Below are positions 45,979-55,428 of a DNA stretch of 64,000 bases, piece after piece. Numbering within the stretch: the first letter of the stretch is position 1; every line of letters starts with the position of its first letter. The notes under the pieces were generated by a model. That model had not been told where the DNA came from. It ran no database searches and saw only the letters and a list, made by a program, of their open reading frames with translations. The DNA lies in the NCBI GenBank assembly GCA_964512145.1, contig CAZEIM010000007.1:15845-79844 (forward strand), in the 5' to 3' direction. A program made the translations under genes and the position numbers. The DNA is from CAYOHR01 sp964512145. Its GTDB lineage: Bacteria > Bacteroidota > Bacteroidia > Flavobacteriales_G > JALEGO01.

Positions 45979-47262
45979 TAACCCTATAGTTGCCGGATTA
46001 GATATCGGTACTACCAAAATTGCCGTTTTAATTGGCAGAAGAACCGAATTTGGTAAAATAGAAATTTTAGGCATGGGTAAAACAGAATCAACCGGTGTTA
46101 TTCGGGGGGTTGTGTCTCATATTACACCTACGGTTGATGCTATTAAACGCGCACTAGAAATAGCACAGGAAAAGGCTGGTGTACAAATAACTTCTGTAAA
46201 TGTAGGTATAGCAGGTCAACATATTAAAAGTTTACAACACCGCGGGGTTAAAATGCGTGAAAGCTATGACGATGAAATTACCCATCAAGACTTGGAAAGC
46301 CTAAGAGAAGATATGTACAAATTGGTGATGCTGCCAGGGGAATCTATCATTGATGTGTTGCCACAAGAATATGCAGTTGACAGTGAACAAGGCATTAAAG
46401 ATCCGGTTGGAATGTCCGGAATTCGTTTAGAGGCTAATTTTCATATTATCACCGGACAAGTAGCAGCTGTAAAAAATATTTACAAGTGTGTTACTAAAGC
46501 AGGTTTAGAAGTAACGGATTTAACATTAGAACCATTAGCTTCATCCGAAGCAGTATTAAGTGATGAAGAAAAAGAAGCAGGGGTAGCCTTGGTGGATATT
46601 GGTGGAGGTACAACCGATATTGCTATTTTTCAAGATGGCATAATTAGACACACTGCTGTAATACCTTTTGGAGGTAATATTATTACCGAAGATATCCGAA
46701 ACGGTTGTTCTATACTTAAAAAACAAGCTGAATTATTAAAAGTAAAATTTGGATCGGCTTTGGCAAGTCAAAATCAAGAAAACGATATCGTAGTGATACC
46801 TGGNNNNNNNNNNNNNNNNNNNNNNNNNNNNNNNNNNNNNNNNNNNNNNATATCATTCAGGCACGTATGGAAGAAATTATTGAGCAAGTGTATTATGAAG
46901 TAAGAAATTCAGGGTTTGAAAAAAAATTGATAGGAGGTTTTGTTGTTACCGGAGGCGGAGCTCAATTAAAACATTTAAGCCAATTGTTTGAATATATTAC
47001 AGGCATGGATACTCGTATTGGTTATCCTACCGAGTATTTAATGAAAGGAACCGATGAGGTTACCAGTCCTGCAAGTGCTACCGGTGTTGGGTTGGTCTTA
47101 AGAGGCTTAAAAAACTTAGAGTTTCAACAAAAAATGGATAAAAATAACGGTAATATTAACCAAAACGTTCATGGAAATGTTCATGAGGTTAAAAAGGATC
47201 GGCTAAACTTTTTTGAACGCATGATAGGAAAGACGAAAGAATGGTTAGAAGATGAACAATAA
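45965..47262 (+). CDS. ftsA: Cell division protein FtsA, broken by an assembly gap
   Basis: Actin-like protein that tethers FtsZ to the membrane. GLDIGTTKIAVLIG (about 10-23) is the phosphate loop 1, VDIGGGTTDIAIF (about 211) loop 2, and VVTGGGAQLKHL after the gap closes the adenosine site. The C-terminal end RLNFFERMIGKTKEWLEDEQ is an amphipathic helix suited to membrane binding. The N run at 46804-46849 interrupts the gene; frames on either side are offset by two, so it is not exactly 46 bases. Reading resumes at IIQARMEEIIEQV. Confidence 0.95.
46804..46849. other. Assembly gap (46 N) inside ftsA
   Basis: The N run falls in the ATPase fold; its true length must leave remainder 2 when divided by 3 (44 or 47, for example) for one uninterrupted reading frame. 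Confidence 0.95.
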
Positions 47263-47280
47263 CATTTTAAATTGAAAATT

Positions 47281-48897
47281 ATGAAATTTGACTTACCAAA
47301 AGATCAATCTTCCATTATTAAAGTAATTGGAGTTGGAGGAGGCGGTAGTAATGCCGTAAATTATATGTATTCACAAGGAATTAAAGGGGTAGATTTTATT
47401 GTGTGCAATACAGATCAGCAAGCATTGGATATAAGCCCTGTGCCTACAAAAATACAATTAGGAGCAACCTTAACAGAGGGTAGGGGAGCCGGCTCAATTC
47501 CGGATATGGGCAGAAATGCCGCAATAGAAAATTTAGACGAAATAAAAACCATATTAAGTAAAAACACCAAAATGGTATTTATTACGGCCGGAATGGGTGG
47601 TGGTACCGGCACAGGAGCAGCCCCTGTTATTGCAGCTACCGCAAAAGAATTAGGAATACTTACCGTTGGTATTGTTACCATTCCATTCGCTTTTGAAGGT
47701 AAAAAAAGAAAACAACAAGCCGAGCAGGGTATCGAAGAAATGCGCAGAAGTGTAGATACTTTAATTATTGTTTGTAACGATCGTTTGCGAGAAATGTACG
47801 GCAATTTATCTTTAACTCAAGCTTTTTCACATGCCGATGATGTATTAACAACAGCTGCAAAAGGAATTGCCGAAATAATTACAGTAACCGGTTCTATAAA
47901 TGTTGATTTTGAGGATGTTCGTACAGTTATGACCAATAGCGGTGTTGCGCTTATGGGATCTGCTACTTCCGAAGGTGAAAATCGCGCTATTAAAGCTATT
48001 GAAGCCGCATTAAACTCACCATTATTAAATGATAATAATATTGAAGGGGCTCATTATGTATTGTTAAACATTACCTACGGTAATCAAGAAATACATATGG
48101 ATGAGGTAGTAGAAATAACAGATTATATACAAGAAACTTCCGGAAACACTGCTGAAGTAATCTGGGGACATGGTAAAGACGAAAGCTTAGGAGATAAAAT
48201 TAATGTTACCATTATTGCGACCGGATTTAAAACAAATCCCGATTTTGGGTATAACTTCGACAGAAAACCTGAAAAGAAGTTTCTGAAATTAGAAGAAGAT
48301 ACTAAACAACCATCAACCACCAATCCGGTTTTTCAAACAACTAAAAATCATTTTATTTTAACAGAAGATGAACAAACAGTAAGCGTTAAACAAACCGAAA
48401 AAACAGAAGATGAACCTTTTATTAAAAATGAAGAAATATCCGGTTCTACAACTACAACTAAAGAAATAAATTTTATTCAAAAACAAAGAGTTATTGAGTT
48501 TGATTTATCCGATAACGAACCCACGATTACAGACAAAAATCCTATGGAGCCGTTTTACAAAAAACAGGAACCTCAGGCTATAACTGAAAAAAACACTCAA
48601 AAATCAACTTCTACCGAAAAACAAACCTTAAGTTCTGAAGAACAGCAACAAATTATTAAAGATCGAATTAACAGGCTAAAAGAGTTGAGTTTAAAGTTAA
48701 AAGCTCCTTCTGGCTTAAGCGAATTAGAAAATGAACCTGCTTACAGAAGACGCAAAATCGAATTAGATGACACCCCAACCTCTAATGAGTCTAAAATATC
48801 AAAATATACACTATCCGAAGAAGTAGATCCCATAACGGGAGAAAAAAAATACAACATTCGCGATAACAACTCCTTTTTACATGATAATGTAGATTAA
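47281..48897 (+). CDS. ftsZ: Cell division protein FtsZ
   Basis: 538 residues from the ATG at 47281 (an in-frame TTG lies nine bases earlier). Tubulin-like GTPase that forms the Z ring. GVGGGGSNAVNYM (about 17-29) starts the fold, GMGGGTGTGAAPVIA (about 103-117) is the tubulin signature, and NVDFEDVRTVMTNSG (about 205) carries the T7 loop. After the globular part (to about 325) comes a long, Thr/Glu/Lys-rich linker of about 140 residues, then a conserved end with ENEPAYRRRKIELDD, as in other Bacteroidota. It closes the dcw operon. Confidence 0.97.
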   Translation: MKFDLPKDQSSIIKVIGVGGGGSNAVNYMYSQGIKGVDFIVCNTDQQALDISPVPTKIQLGATLTEGRGAGSIPDMGRNAAIENLDEIKTILSKNTKMVFITAGMGGGTGTGAAPVIAATAKELGILTVGIVTIPFAFEGKKRKQQAEQGIEEMRRSVDTLIIVCNDRLREMYGNLSLTQAFSHADDVLTTAAKGIAEIITVTGSINVDFEDVRTVMTNSGVALMGSATSEGENRAIKAIEAALNSPLLNDNNIEGAHYVLLNITYGNQEIHMDEVVEITDYIQETSGNTAEVIWGHGKDESLGDKINVTIIATGFKTNPDFGYNFDRKPEKKFLKLEEDTKQPSTTNPVFQTTKNHFILTEDEQTVSVKQTEKTEDEPFIKNEEISGSTTTTKEINFIQKQRVIEFDLSDNEPTITDKNPMEPFYKKQEPQAITEKNTQKSTSTEKQTLSSEEQQQIIKDRINRLKELSLKLKAPSGLSELENEPAYRRRKIELDDTPTSNESKISKYTLSEEVDPITGEKKYNIRDNNSFLHDNVD

Positions 48898-48921
48898 GAA
48901 GTACTTCATTTTTTATTTTAT

Positions 48922-48946
48922 GCCCAACAAAAGGTTGGGCTTTTTT
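48922..48946 (+). terminator. Intrinsic terminator of the dcw operon
   Basis: GCCCAAC (48922-48928) pairs with GTTGGGC (48934-48940) around a five-base loop and is followed by six T residues. It lies 24 bases after the ftsZ stop. Confidence 0.92.
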
Positions 48947-49138
48947 ATTTATTATTAATCTTTTTTTGTGTATACTAAGTAATTTATATAATCCCCTGTA
49001 TTTTATATTTTTCAAGAGTTTTATAAGCGTTAAATATTACGGATTTCGAAAAGAATAGTTATTTTTCAATAAAAATAGGTGTTTTTTAAAATTAATCGAG
49101 GAAAATTGTAATCTATAAAAATCTATTAAATTTACTGT

Positions 49139-50926
49139 ATGAAAAATCAGCACGATCTATCCCCTACATTACAGACAAAAAACTTTGTATTATTTGATGA
49201 GTATATAGAAATGCCAGATGGGGTTAAAATTGCGGTAGATGCTTTTGTGCCCAAAAAATCTAAAAATAAAGTTCCTGCTATATTATATTTCACCCGATAC
49301 ACTCGTTCGTTCGATGTTAAGCCCCCTTTTAATACATTTATTAAAATATTTTACGGCTCCATCAAAAAAAAGGAAATAAATCATTTTACAAAAAACGGAT
49401 ATGCTGTAGTTACAGTTGATTTACGTGGCTCAGGTTCTTCTACCGGATACCGTACTATGGAGTTTAGCCATCAGGAAATTGACGACATGTCCAGAGTGAT
49501 TGATTGGGTAATACAACAACCATGGTCGAATGGAAAAGTTGCTACATCGGGAGTTTCTTATGCCGGAACAACTGCTGAGTTTGCACTTTCAACCAAACAT
49601 CCAGCTATTAAAGCATGTGTTCCTAGATCCGGGCTTTTTGATTTGTATACCGATGTAAATTTTCCTGGAGGAATTAGGCAAGCTCCATTTATTGATATTT
49701 GGCAAAAATCTGTATCGGGTTTAGATAATTGGAATTACAGCATATTTAATAAAGTAGCCCCTTATGTGCTTAAAAGCGCTAAAAAGGTTAAAAAAGATAA
49801 AAATGGAGAAATACTTATGCAAGCTAAAAATGATCATGCTAATAACTTTGATGTGTTTAAAGGAATTAAAAGCATTAAAGCCCGAAACGAAATTGCCGAA
49901 GGGGTTGGCTATACCAACGATGATTTTAGTGTACATCAACGTTTATCTTTAATTAAAGGTACTGATGTTCCTATTTATAGAATTACAGGTTGGTATGACG
50001 GAGCTTTTGTAAACGCTTCTATAAAAGGGTATTTAAATACTCCTGAATACTCTCAATTATTAATTGGGCCATGGGATCATGGTCCGTACGAAAACATAAG
50101 TCCATTTAAAAAAAGCAATAAACTCGATTATGATGTGCTGTCTGAAATAACACGCTTTTTAGACTATCATGTAAAAGGTGAGCAAAATGGTTTTAACACC
50201 AAAGATAAGGTGCGGTATTTTATGATGGGAAAAGAAGAGTTTATTAAAAGTACTCAATGGCCCGATCCAAAAACACGTCAACAAGTTTTTTACATAGATC
50301 AAAAAAACTTGATGTTACAAAATTATCCTTCAAGCACCAATGGTAAAGTAGATTATACTTGCGATTATTCAATAAATTCAGGTAAAAGTGTTCGATGGAA
50401 TAGCCAAACACCAGCGTATAGAAAAGGAAAAATTACGTATGGGAATCGATATAAAATAAATCAAAAAATGCTAGTTTTTGATTCTTCTGTGTTAGAAGAG
50501 GATTTACAAATAAGTGGCCATCCCATTATACGTTTATATATGAGTTTTGATGCTACTGATGCCCATGTGTTTGTTTATTTAGAAGATGTAAGTAAAGATG
50601 GTAAAAAAGTGACCTATATTACGGAAGGAATGTTAGGTGCCCGACACCGAAAAACACAACCCCAAGAAAATAGTCCTTATGAATTTCCTGTGCCATACAG
50701 AAGTTTTATGCTAGAAGATATGGAACCAGTTATCCCTGGAGAAGTGATGCATTTAGAGTTTGATTTTTTACCCATTGCTTACAAAGTAAAAAAGGGACAT
50801 AAATTGCGTTTATCTATAGCGGCTTCTGATGTAGAACACTTTGATCATCCGGAGGATAAACCTTCAAGATTTCAGGTGTTTTTTGGAGATAAAAATCCAT
50901 CGAGCATCATATTGCCTTTGGTGTAA
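49139..50926 (+). CDS. CocE/NonD family hydrolase (S15 peptidase-like)
   Basis: 595 residues, no obvious signal peptide. Alpha/beta-hydrolase core: VTVDLRGSGSSTGYRTM (about 99-115) gives the oxyanion region, the nucleophile is in GVSYAGTTAEFA (about 137), the acid in GWYDGAFVN (about 284) and the histidine in GPWDHGPYENISP (about 310). A C-terminal jelly-roll domain follows (about 380-595), as in cocaine esterase and X-Pro dipeptidyl-peptidases. The substrate (ester, acyl peptide or beta-lactam-like) cannot be told. A near-consensus -7 element (TAAATTTA, one mismatch) precedes the ATG. Confidence 0.9.
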   Translation: MKNQHDLSPTLQTKNFVLFDEYIEMPDGVKIAVDAFVPKKSKNKVPAILYFTRYTRSFDVKPPFNTFIKIFYGSIKKKEINHFTKNGYAVVTVDLRGSGSSTGYRTMEFSHQEIDDMSRVIDWVIQQPWSNGKVATSGVSYAGTTAEFALSTKHPAIKACVPRSGLFDLYTDVNFPGGIRQAPFIDIWQKSVSGLDNWNYSIFNKVAPYVLKSAKKVKKDKNGEILMQAKNDHANNFDVFKGIKSIKARNEIAEGVGYTNDDFSVHQRLSLIKGTDVPIYRITGWYDGAFVNASIKGYLNTPEYSQLLIGPWDHGPYENISPFKKSNKLDYDVLSEITRFLDYHVKGEQNGFNTKDKVRYFMMGKEEFIKSTQWPDPKTRQQVFYIDQKNLMLQNYPSSTNGKVDYTCDYSINSGKSVRWNSQTPAYRKGKITYGNRYKINQKMLVFDSSVLEEDLQISGHPIIRLYMSFDATDAHVFVYLEDVSKDGKKVTYITEGMLGARHRKTQPQENSPYEFPVPYRSFMLEDMEPVIPGEVMHLEFDFLPIAYKVKKGHKLRLSIAASDVEHFDHPEDKPSRFQVFFGDKNPSSIILPLV

Positions 50927-50941
50927 GTAATGGTGTTGTTA

Positions 50942-50966
50942 AGTGTTAATTTTAAATAATAACACT
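50942..50966. terminator. Weak stem-loop between two convergent genes
   Basis: AGTGTTA (50942-50948) pairs with TAACACT (50960-50966). It has an A-rich tail but no strong T tract on either strand, so it may be a weak shared terminator. Confidence 0.3.
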
Positions 50967-50977
50967 AAAATTATTTA

Positions 50978-51907
50978 TTAATTTAATTTTTTAATGGTCA
51001 TAGTTATGTTAGCATTTGCACCAGAACTTACAGTGGTACACTTTAAACTAACATTTGTATTACTGGTAACATTTATAATCGTGTATGAACGTAAATTATC
51101 GGGAACTACCGGTGCACCTCTTAAATATATTTGCTGGCTATTTAAACTTGCGTTTGAAGACTCATCCCACCATTCTAAATACGCATAAGCTCCAAAACCA
51201 TTTACACTAGGAGGATTTCCAAAAGCATCTAATTCATAAGTGCCTGGGCTTAAAGTATAAATACCAGTTGTGGCATTGTAGGTAATATCTGTGCCAACGG
51301 AATACAAGTCTGTTCCAGGTTTTACTGTTTGATTTAGAACAGTAATAGATTGATTAATAGCCCTCCTACAACTTATATTTAAATTTGAGAATCCATCATT
51401 TTGCCATGTTACTTCTCCATTAGCATTTGTTTTAAGCACCTGATTAGCATTCCCTCTAGCTGATGGTAAAGTATAATGTGTTCCATTTGTACCAATGGCA
51501 ACAGTACCATTAATGTTTAATTTCCCATTTCCTGTAGTAGTAGTGCCTATACCTACATTGCCATTATTTTCAATAAATATACTAGGAGTACTATTAATTG
51601 CCCCACCACTTCTAGTAAAAAAACTCAAGTTCGAGTTGTTTAATGTTCCTCCTGTAGGATTCCATTGTATTCGAGCCATTTCGGTACCATTTAAGAATGA
51701 ACTTATATTGGCTCCTTGATTTGTGCCAATAGTTGCATTTGTTCGTTCTAATCGGATAACTTCTAATAATGCATCAGCACCAATTGATTTATTTACATGT
51801 AGTAAAGATCCCGGAGAAAATGAGGAAGCATCACTTATGCCAACATTTTGAGCGGTAAGTATATGTGCAAAAAATATTTTTAAAAATAGTATGTGTTGTA
51901 TTTTCAT
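50978..51907 (-). CDS. Surface fibre-like protein with TNF/C1q-like C-terminal domain
   Basis: 309 residues. Signal peptide, then a low-complexity stretch with the repeated NVGIG and NGKLNINGTVAIG pattern typical of tail-fibre or head-repeat surface proteins of Bacteroidota (about 115-145), then a C-terminal beta domain (about 180-309) with TNF/C1q-like features (GIYTLSPGTYELDAFG, AYLEWWDE). No T9SS sorting domain is seen. It may be a trimeric surface fibre. The start codon lies five bases from the N run at 51913-51922, so upstream sequence is missing. Confidence 0.6.
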   Translation of the reverse strand: MKIQHILFLKIFFAHILTAQNVGISDASSFSPGSLLHVNKSIGADALLEVIRLERTNATIGTNQGANISSFLNGTEMARIQWNPTGGTLNNSNLSFFTRSGGAINSTPSIFIENNGNVGIGTTTTGNGKLNINGTVAIGTNGTHYTLPSARGNANQVLKTNANGEVTWQNDGFSNLNISCRRAINQSITVLNQTVKPGTDLYSVGTDITYNATTGIYTLSPGTYELDAFGNPPSVNGFGAYAYLEWWDESSNASLNSQQIYLRGAPVVPDNLRSYTIINVTSNTNVSLKCTTVSSGANANITMTIKKLN

Positions 51908-51912
51908 AGTAA

Positions 51913-51922
51913 NNNNNNNNNN
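51913..51922. other. Assembly gap (10 N) upstream of the fibre-like gene
   Basis: Intergenic. It lies between two divergent genes, so any promoter in it is missing. Confidence 0.95.
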
Positions 51923-52059
51923 TTTTATTATTTTATTGTTTTATATAATTTTAAAAGTTTTTACGTAGTTATACAAATAAAGTTTTATATAAAAATTATT
52001 ATAATAGAAATATTTTTTGTTATTTTAACACTTATACGTTAATATGCCTTGTATAAATT

Positions 52060-52476
52060 ATGCGAAACAAACTTGAGGTCGATATTGAATTTGATTTTTT
52101 GTTAGTGGGTATTTATTGCCACCAAATGGATTATAGATTAAGTTGGGCGTTAAATAAACATTTTAGGTTTGAGTTTAAAAAAAAAGAAGATTACCGGATT
52201 AAATTATCCAAAGGTATTGAACAATCTTTTTCTCACTATGCTTATTCAGATGAAATAAAAAAACGAACGTATCATATTTTAAGCAATAAATCCGATAAAG
52301 GATTGTTGGCTAAAGAATACCCCGGAATAGATTATTTTATGCTCATTGAAGGATATTATGATGATATACCCCAAGAAGTGCTACTTCAAGACCTAAAAAA
52401 AGTTCCTTTTATTATTACATGTCAGTTCCTTAATCCAGATGAAATGATTTCAAAAATGAATTTTATTTTAGAATAA
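52060..52476 (+). CDS. IPExxxVDY family protein
   Basis: 138 residues, cytoplasmic, no recognisable catalytic motif. It matches a small Bacteroidota family named for a motif near the C-terminal third, here LLAKEYPGIDYFMLIEG (about 91-107), with DYFMLI as the core. The first part has VDIEFDFLLVGIYCHQMDYRLSWALN. In other Bacteroidota the family is often near core genes, but I know no function. It converges on the aldehyde dehydrogenase gene six bases away. Confidence 0.75.
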   Translation: MRNKLEVDIEFDFLLVGIYCHQMDYRLSWALNKHFRFEFKKKEDYRIKLSKGIEQSFSHYAYSDEIKKRTYHILSNKSDKGLLAKEYPGIDYFMLIEGYYDDIPQEVLLQDLKKVPFIITCQFLNPDEMISKMNFILE

Positions 52477-52482
52477 ATTTAT

Positions 52483-53892
52483 TTACAATTTAATGCAAAT
52501 GTTTTGGGGTTCTGTAAAAAAATCGAATGCATCAAAACCTCCTTCACGTCCAACTCCCGATTGTTTTACGCCTCCAAAGGGTGTTCGTAAGTCTCTTAAT
52601 AACCAAGTGTTTACCCAAACAATTCCACATTCAAGTTCAGAGGATACTCTGTGTGCTCTAGATATATTTTCTGTCCATAGCGTAGCTGACAGGCCGTATT
52701 TAGTTGAGTTGGCTAACTGAATAGCATGTTGTTCATCCTTAAAAGGCATTACGGTAACTACCGGGCCAAAAATTTCTTCCTGATTGGTTCTACATTGCTC
52801 TCCTAAACCTGTAATAATTGTTGGAGATATATAGAAACCATTTTTTAAGGCCCCTTCTAGAAATACTCTTTGCCCTCCAAGTTCAATGTTAGCTCCTTCG
52901 CTTTTAGCGATGTCAATATAGGAAAGTATTTTATGCATATGGTCTTCACTAACTACTGCCCCCATTTTACAGGTGCTGTCTAGCGGATTTTGAGGAGTTA
53001 ATTCTCGGGCTTTTTCAATAAATTTTTCTAAAAATATTGTATAGATACTTTCTTCAACCAGTATTCTGGAGCCACATAAACAAATTTGACCTTGGTTTGA
53101 AAAAGAAGATTGGATGGACATGTGTAAGGCATCGTCTAAGTTACAATCTGAAAAAATAATGTTTGGATTTTTCCCCCCTAATTCAAGAGATAACTTTTTA
53201 AACATTGGGGCAGCTATTCTTGCGATATCTGCTCCTGTTTTTGTGCCTCCGGTAAAAGATATTGCTTTAATATTTGGATGAGATACAATGGCTGCCCCTG
53301 CTTTAGCTCCTAAACCATGAACAATATTTAAAACACCTTTAGGTAACCCCGATTTAATACATATTTCAGAAAGCAAATAAGCGGTCATGGGTGTTATTTC
53401 TGAAGGTTTGGCTACAACCGTATTCCCTGCAGCTAAGGCAGGGGCAATTTTCCAGCTAAACAAATACAAAGGTAAATTCCATGGAGAAATACAGCCTACC
53501 ACCCCTAATGGTTTACGAAGAGTATAGTTAATGGCTTTTCCATCCATGTCGTGTGCATTTGAACTGTAATGTAAAATTCCTGTGGCATAAAATGAAAAAT
53601 TCGCAGAAGCTCTTGGGATATCTACTTTCCTGCTTAAACCAATAGGCTTTCCATTGTCTATGGTTTCTGCTTGTGCTAATTCTTCTAAATTTTCTTCGAT
53701 ATTACGAGCAATTTCTAATAAAATTTTCGAGCGTACTTCCTTGGGGGTTTTCGACCATTTTTCAAATGCATGATGGGCTGCTTGATATGCTAATTCAACA
53801 TCCTGTTCTGTCGAATCGGGTATTTCAGAATATACTTCACCGGTCGATGGATTAATATTTGGAATATATGATCCGTTTATAGGATCTACCAA
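52483..53892 (-). CDS. Aldehyde dehydrogenase (NAD(P)-dependent)
   Basis: 469 residues from TTG at 53892, cytoplasmic. The catalytic Glu lies in LELGGKNPN (about 235), Cys in NQGQICLCGSR (about 265-275), and the ending contains the usual EEIFGPVVTV and PFGGVKQSGVGREGG blocks. It resembles 2-hydroxymuconic semialdehyde or betaine aldehyde dehydrogenases, but the substrate is open. Homologous starts normally include KKIQNYINGELV, which reads in frame just upstream of 53892. There is no ATG; an ATT at 53934 would give the expected beginning ITTTKKIQNYINGEL. So the gene probably extends to about 53934. It follows the MATE gene on the same strand. Confidence 0.88.
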   Translation of the reverse strand: MVDPINGSYIPNINPSTGEVYSEIPDSTEQDVELAYQAAHHAFEKWSKTPKEVRSKILLEIARNIEENLEELAQAETIDNGKPIGLSRKVDIPRASANFSFYATGILHYSSNAHDMDGKAINYTLRKPLGVVGCISPWNLPLYLFSWKIAPALAAGNTVVAKPSEITPMTAYLLSEICIKSGLPKGVLNIVHGLGAKAGAAIVSHPNIKAISFTGGTKTGADIARIAAPMFKKLSLELGGKNPNIIFSDCNLDDALHMSIQSSFSNQGQICLCGSRILVEESIYTIFLEKFIEKARELTPQNPLDSTCKMGAVVSEDHMHKILSYIDIAKSEGANIELGGQRVFLEGALKNGFYISPTIITGLGEQCRTNQEEIFGPVVTVMPFKDEQHAIQLANSTKYGLSATLWTENISRAHRVSSELECGIVWVNTWLLRDLRTPFGGVKQSGVGREGGFDAFDFFTEPQNICIKL

Positions 53893-54000
53893 TTCTCCAT
53901 TTATATAATTTTGAATTTTTTTTGTAGTGGTAATGGAAAGAAGATATAAATGAGTTTTGTTTGAGTGTAGAAAAGTAATATTTTTTTTTAAATGGTTAAT

Positions 54001-55401
54001 TTATACGTGCACTTTTTTCCAGTTTCCTTTTTTAAATAAATACAAATAAATAAATGCAATAATCCCTTCACACAAAGGGATAGCAATATACACACCTATT
54101 GGACCCAATTTAAAAATTATTCCTAAAATATAAGCAAATGGTATTTGTAGTAGCCAAAATCCTATGATATTTACAATGGTTGGGGTTTTGGTATCACCAG
54201 CTCCATTAAATGCCTGCATTAAAACCATACTTATACCATATAACACATACCCTGTTCCAATAATTTTTAATGCATCGGTGGCGTAATTAAATTGCGCTAC
54301 CGATGTTTTAGGTATAAAAATTGAAATTAAAACATCGGCAAACAGTAAAAAAAACACCATAACCACTCCCATAAAAACCGCATTATATTTTGCAATTTTA
54401 ACAACCGACAATGAAGCTCTATCTGGCTTGTTTGCCCCCAAATTTTGACCCACTAATGTTGCCGCGGCATTACTAATACCCCAAGAAGGTAAAATAAAAA
54501 AAATAATTAACCTTAGCGCAGTTTGATATCCTGCACTGGCATCGCTTCCACTTAATGCAATAAGTGCCGCTAAAAAAATCCAGCTGGCCGATTGAATGAT
54601 AAATTGAAATGTAGCCGGACCTGCTATATTTAATAAGTTTTGTATAATCTTAAAATCTGGAATCCAGGAAATACCTTTTAAGTTTAAATGTTGGTTTGTT
54701 TTATAAAATAAGGCGTATAATTGATATAAAACACCAACACCTCTTCCTAAAACGGTAGCAATAGCCGCTCCTTTTACTCCTAACTCAGGAAAAGGTCCAT
54801 AACCACTAATAAGCAATGGACTTAAAATAATATTACATCCGTTACCAATCCATAAACTTTTCATGGCAATTGAAGCATTTCCAGCCCCTCTAAAAATACC
54901 GTTCATTAAAAACAACAAAACAATTACTGCGCTGCTTCCCAACATAATTTGAGTGTATTCAACCCCGATAGTCACCGCTTCTTTTTCGGCTCCCATGAGT
55001 ATTAGTATTTCCTTGGCATATGTATATCCTAGTACACTAATAATAATGATAATAACGAAAGAAACAAGCAGGGATTGTATGGCCGCTTTAGAAGCTCCTT
55101 CTGTATTTTTCTCACCTACTCTTCTAGATACAATAGCAGTTGCTGCCGCACTTAGCCCAATAGCAATAGAATATACTAAACTAATGACTGCCTCTGTTAA
55201 ACCAACAGCACTTACTGCATGACTTCCCAATTTATTTACAAAGAATATATCTACCACCGAAAAAACACTTTCTAAACACATTTCAAGCATCATGGGAATA
55301 GCTAACAAAAAAACAGCTTTTTTAATACTCCCTTGCGTATAATCGTAATCTTCACCCCGTAAAGCTTTTTTTATAAAACCAATGGCTTCTCTACTATTCA
55401 T
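54001..55401 (-). CDS. MATE family efflux transporter
   Basis: 466 residues with about twelve membrane helices in two similar halves. The first half has MCLESVFSVVDIFFVNKLGSHAVSAVGLTEA (about 40-70), the second half has SASWIFLAALIALSGSDASAGYQTALRL (about 265-292) and ISNAAATLVGQNLGANKPDRAS (about 309-330), which mark the family. Exports organic cations or drugs by sodium or proton exchange; substrate unknown. It is the first of a minus-strand pair with the aldehyde dehydrogenase and is preceded by the acyltransferase gene 27 bases away. Confidence 0.92.
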   Translation of the reverse strand: MNSREAIGFIKKALRGEDYDYTQGSIKKAVFLLAIPMMLEMCLESVFSVVDIFFVNKLGSHAVSAVGLTEAVISLVYSIAIGLSAAATAIVSRRVGEKNTEGASKAAIQSLLVSFVIIIIISVLGYTYAKEILILMGAEKEAVTIGVEYTQIMLGSSAVIVLLFLMNGIFRGAGNASIAMKSLWIGNGCNIILSPLLISGYGPFPELGVKGAAIATVLGRGVGVLYQLYALFYKTNQHLNLKGISWIPDFKIIQNLLNIAGPATFQFIIQSASWIFLAALIALSGSDASAGYQTALRLIIFFILPSWGISNAAATLVGQNLGANKPDRASLSVVKIAKYNAVFMGVVMVFFLLFADVLISIFIPKTSVAQFNYATDALKIIGTGYVLYGISMVLMQAFNGAGDTKTPTIVNIIGFWLLQIPFAYILGIIFKLGPIGVYIAIPLCEGIIAFIYLYLFKKGNWKKVHV

Positions 55402-55428
55402 AATTATTCAATAACGATTATCTATACC

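Noticed and set aside
47415..47804. Open frame of 129 codons opposite ftsZ
   Set aside because: Antisense shadow of the conserved FtsZ GTPase core.
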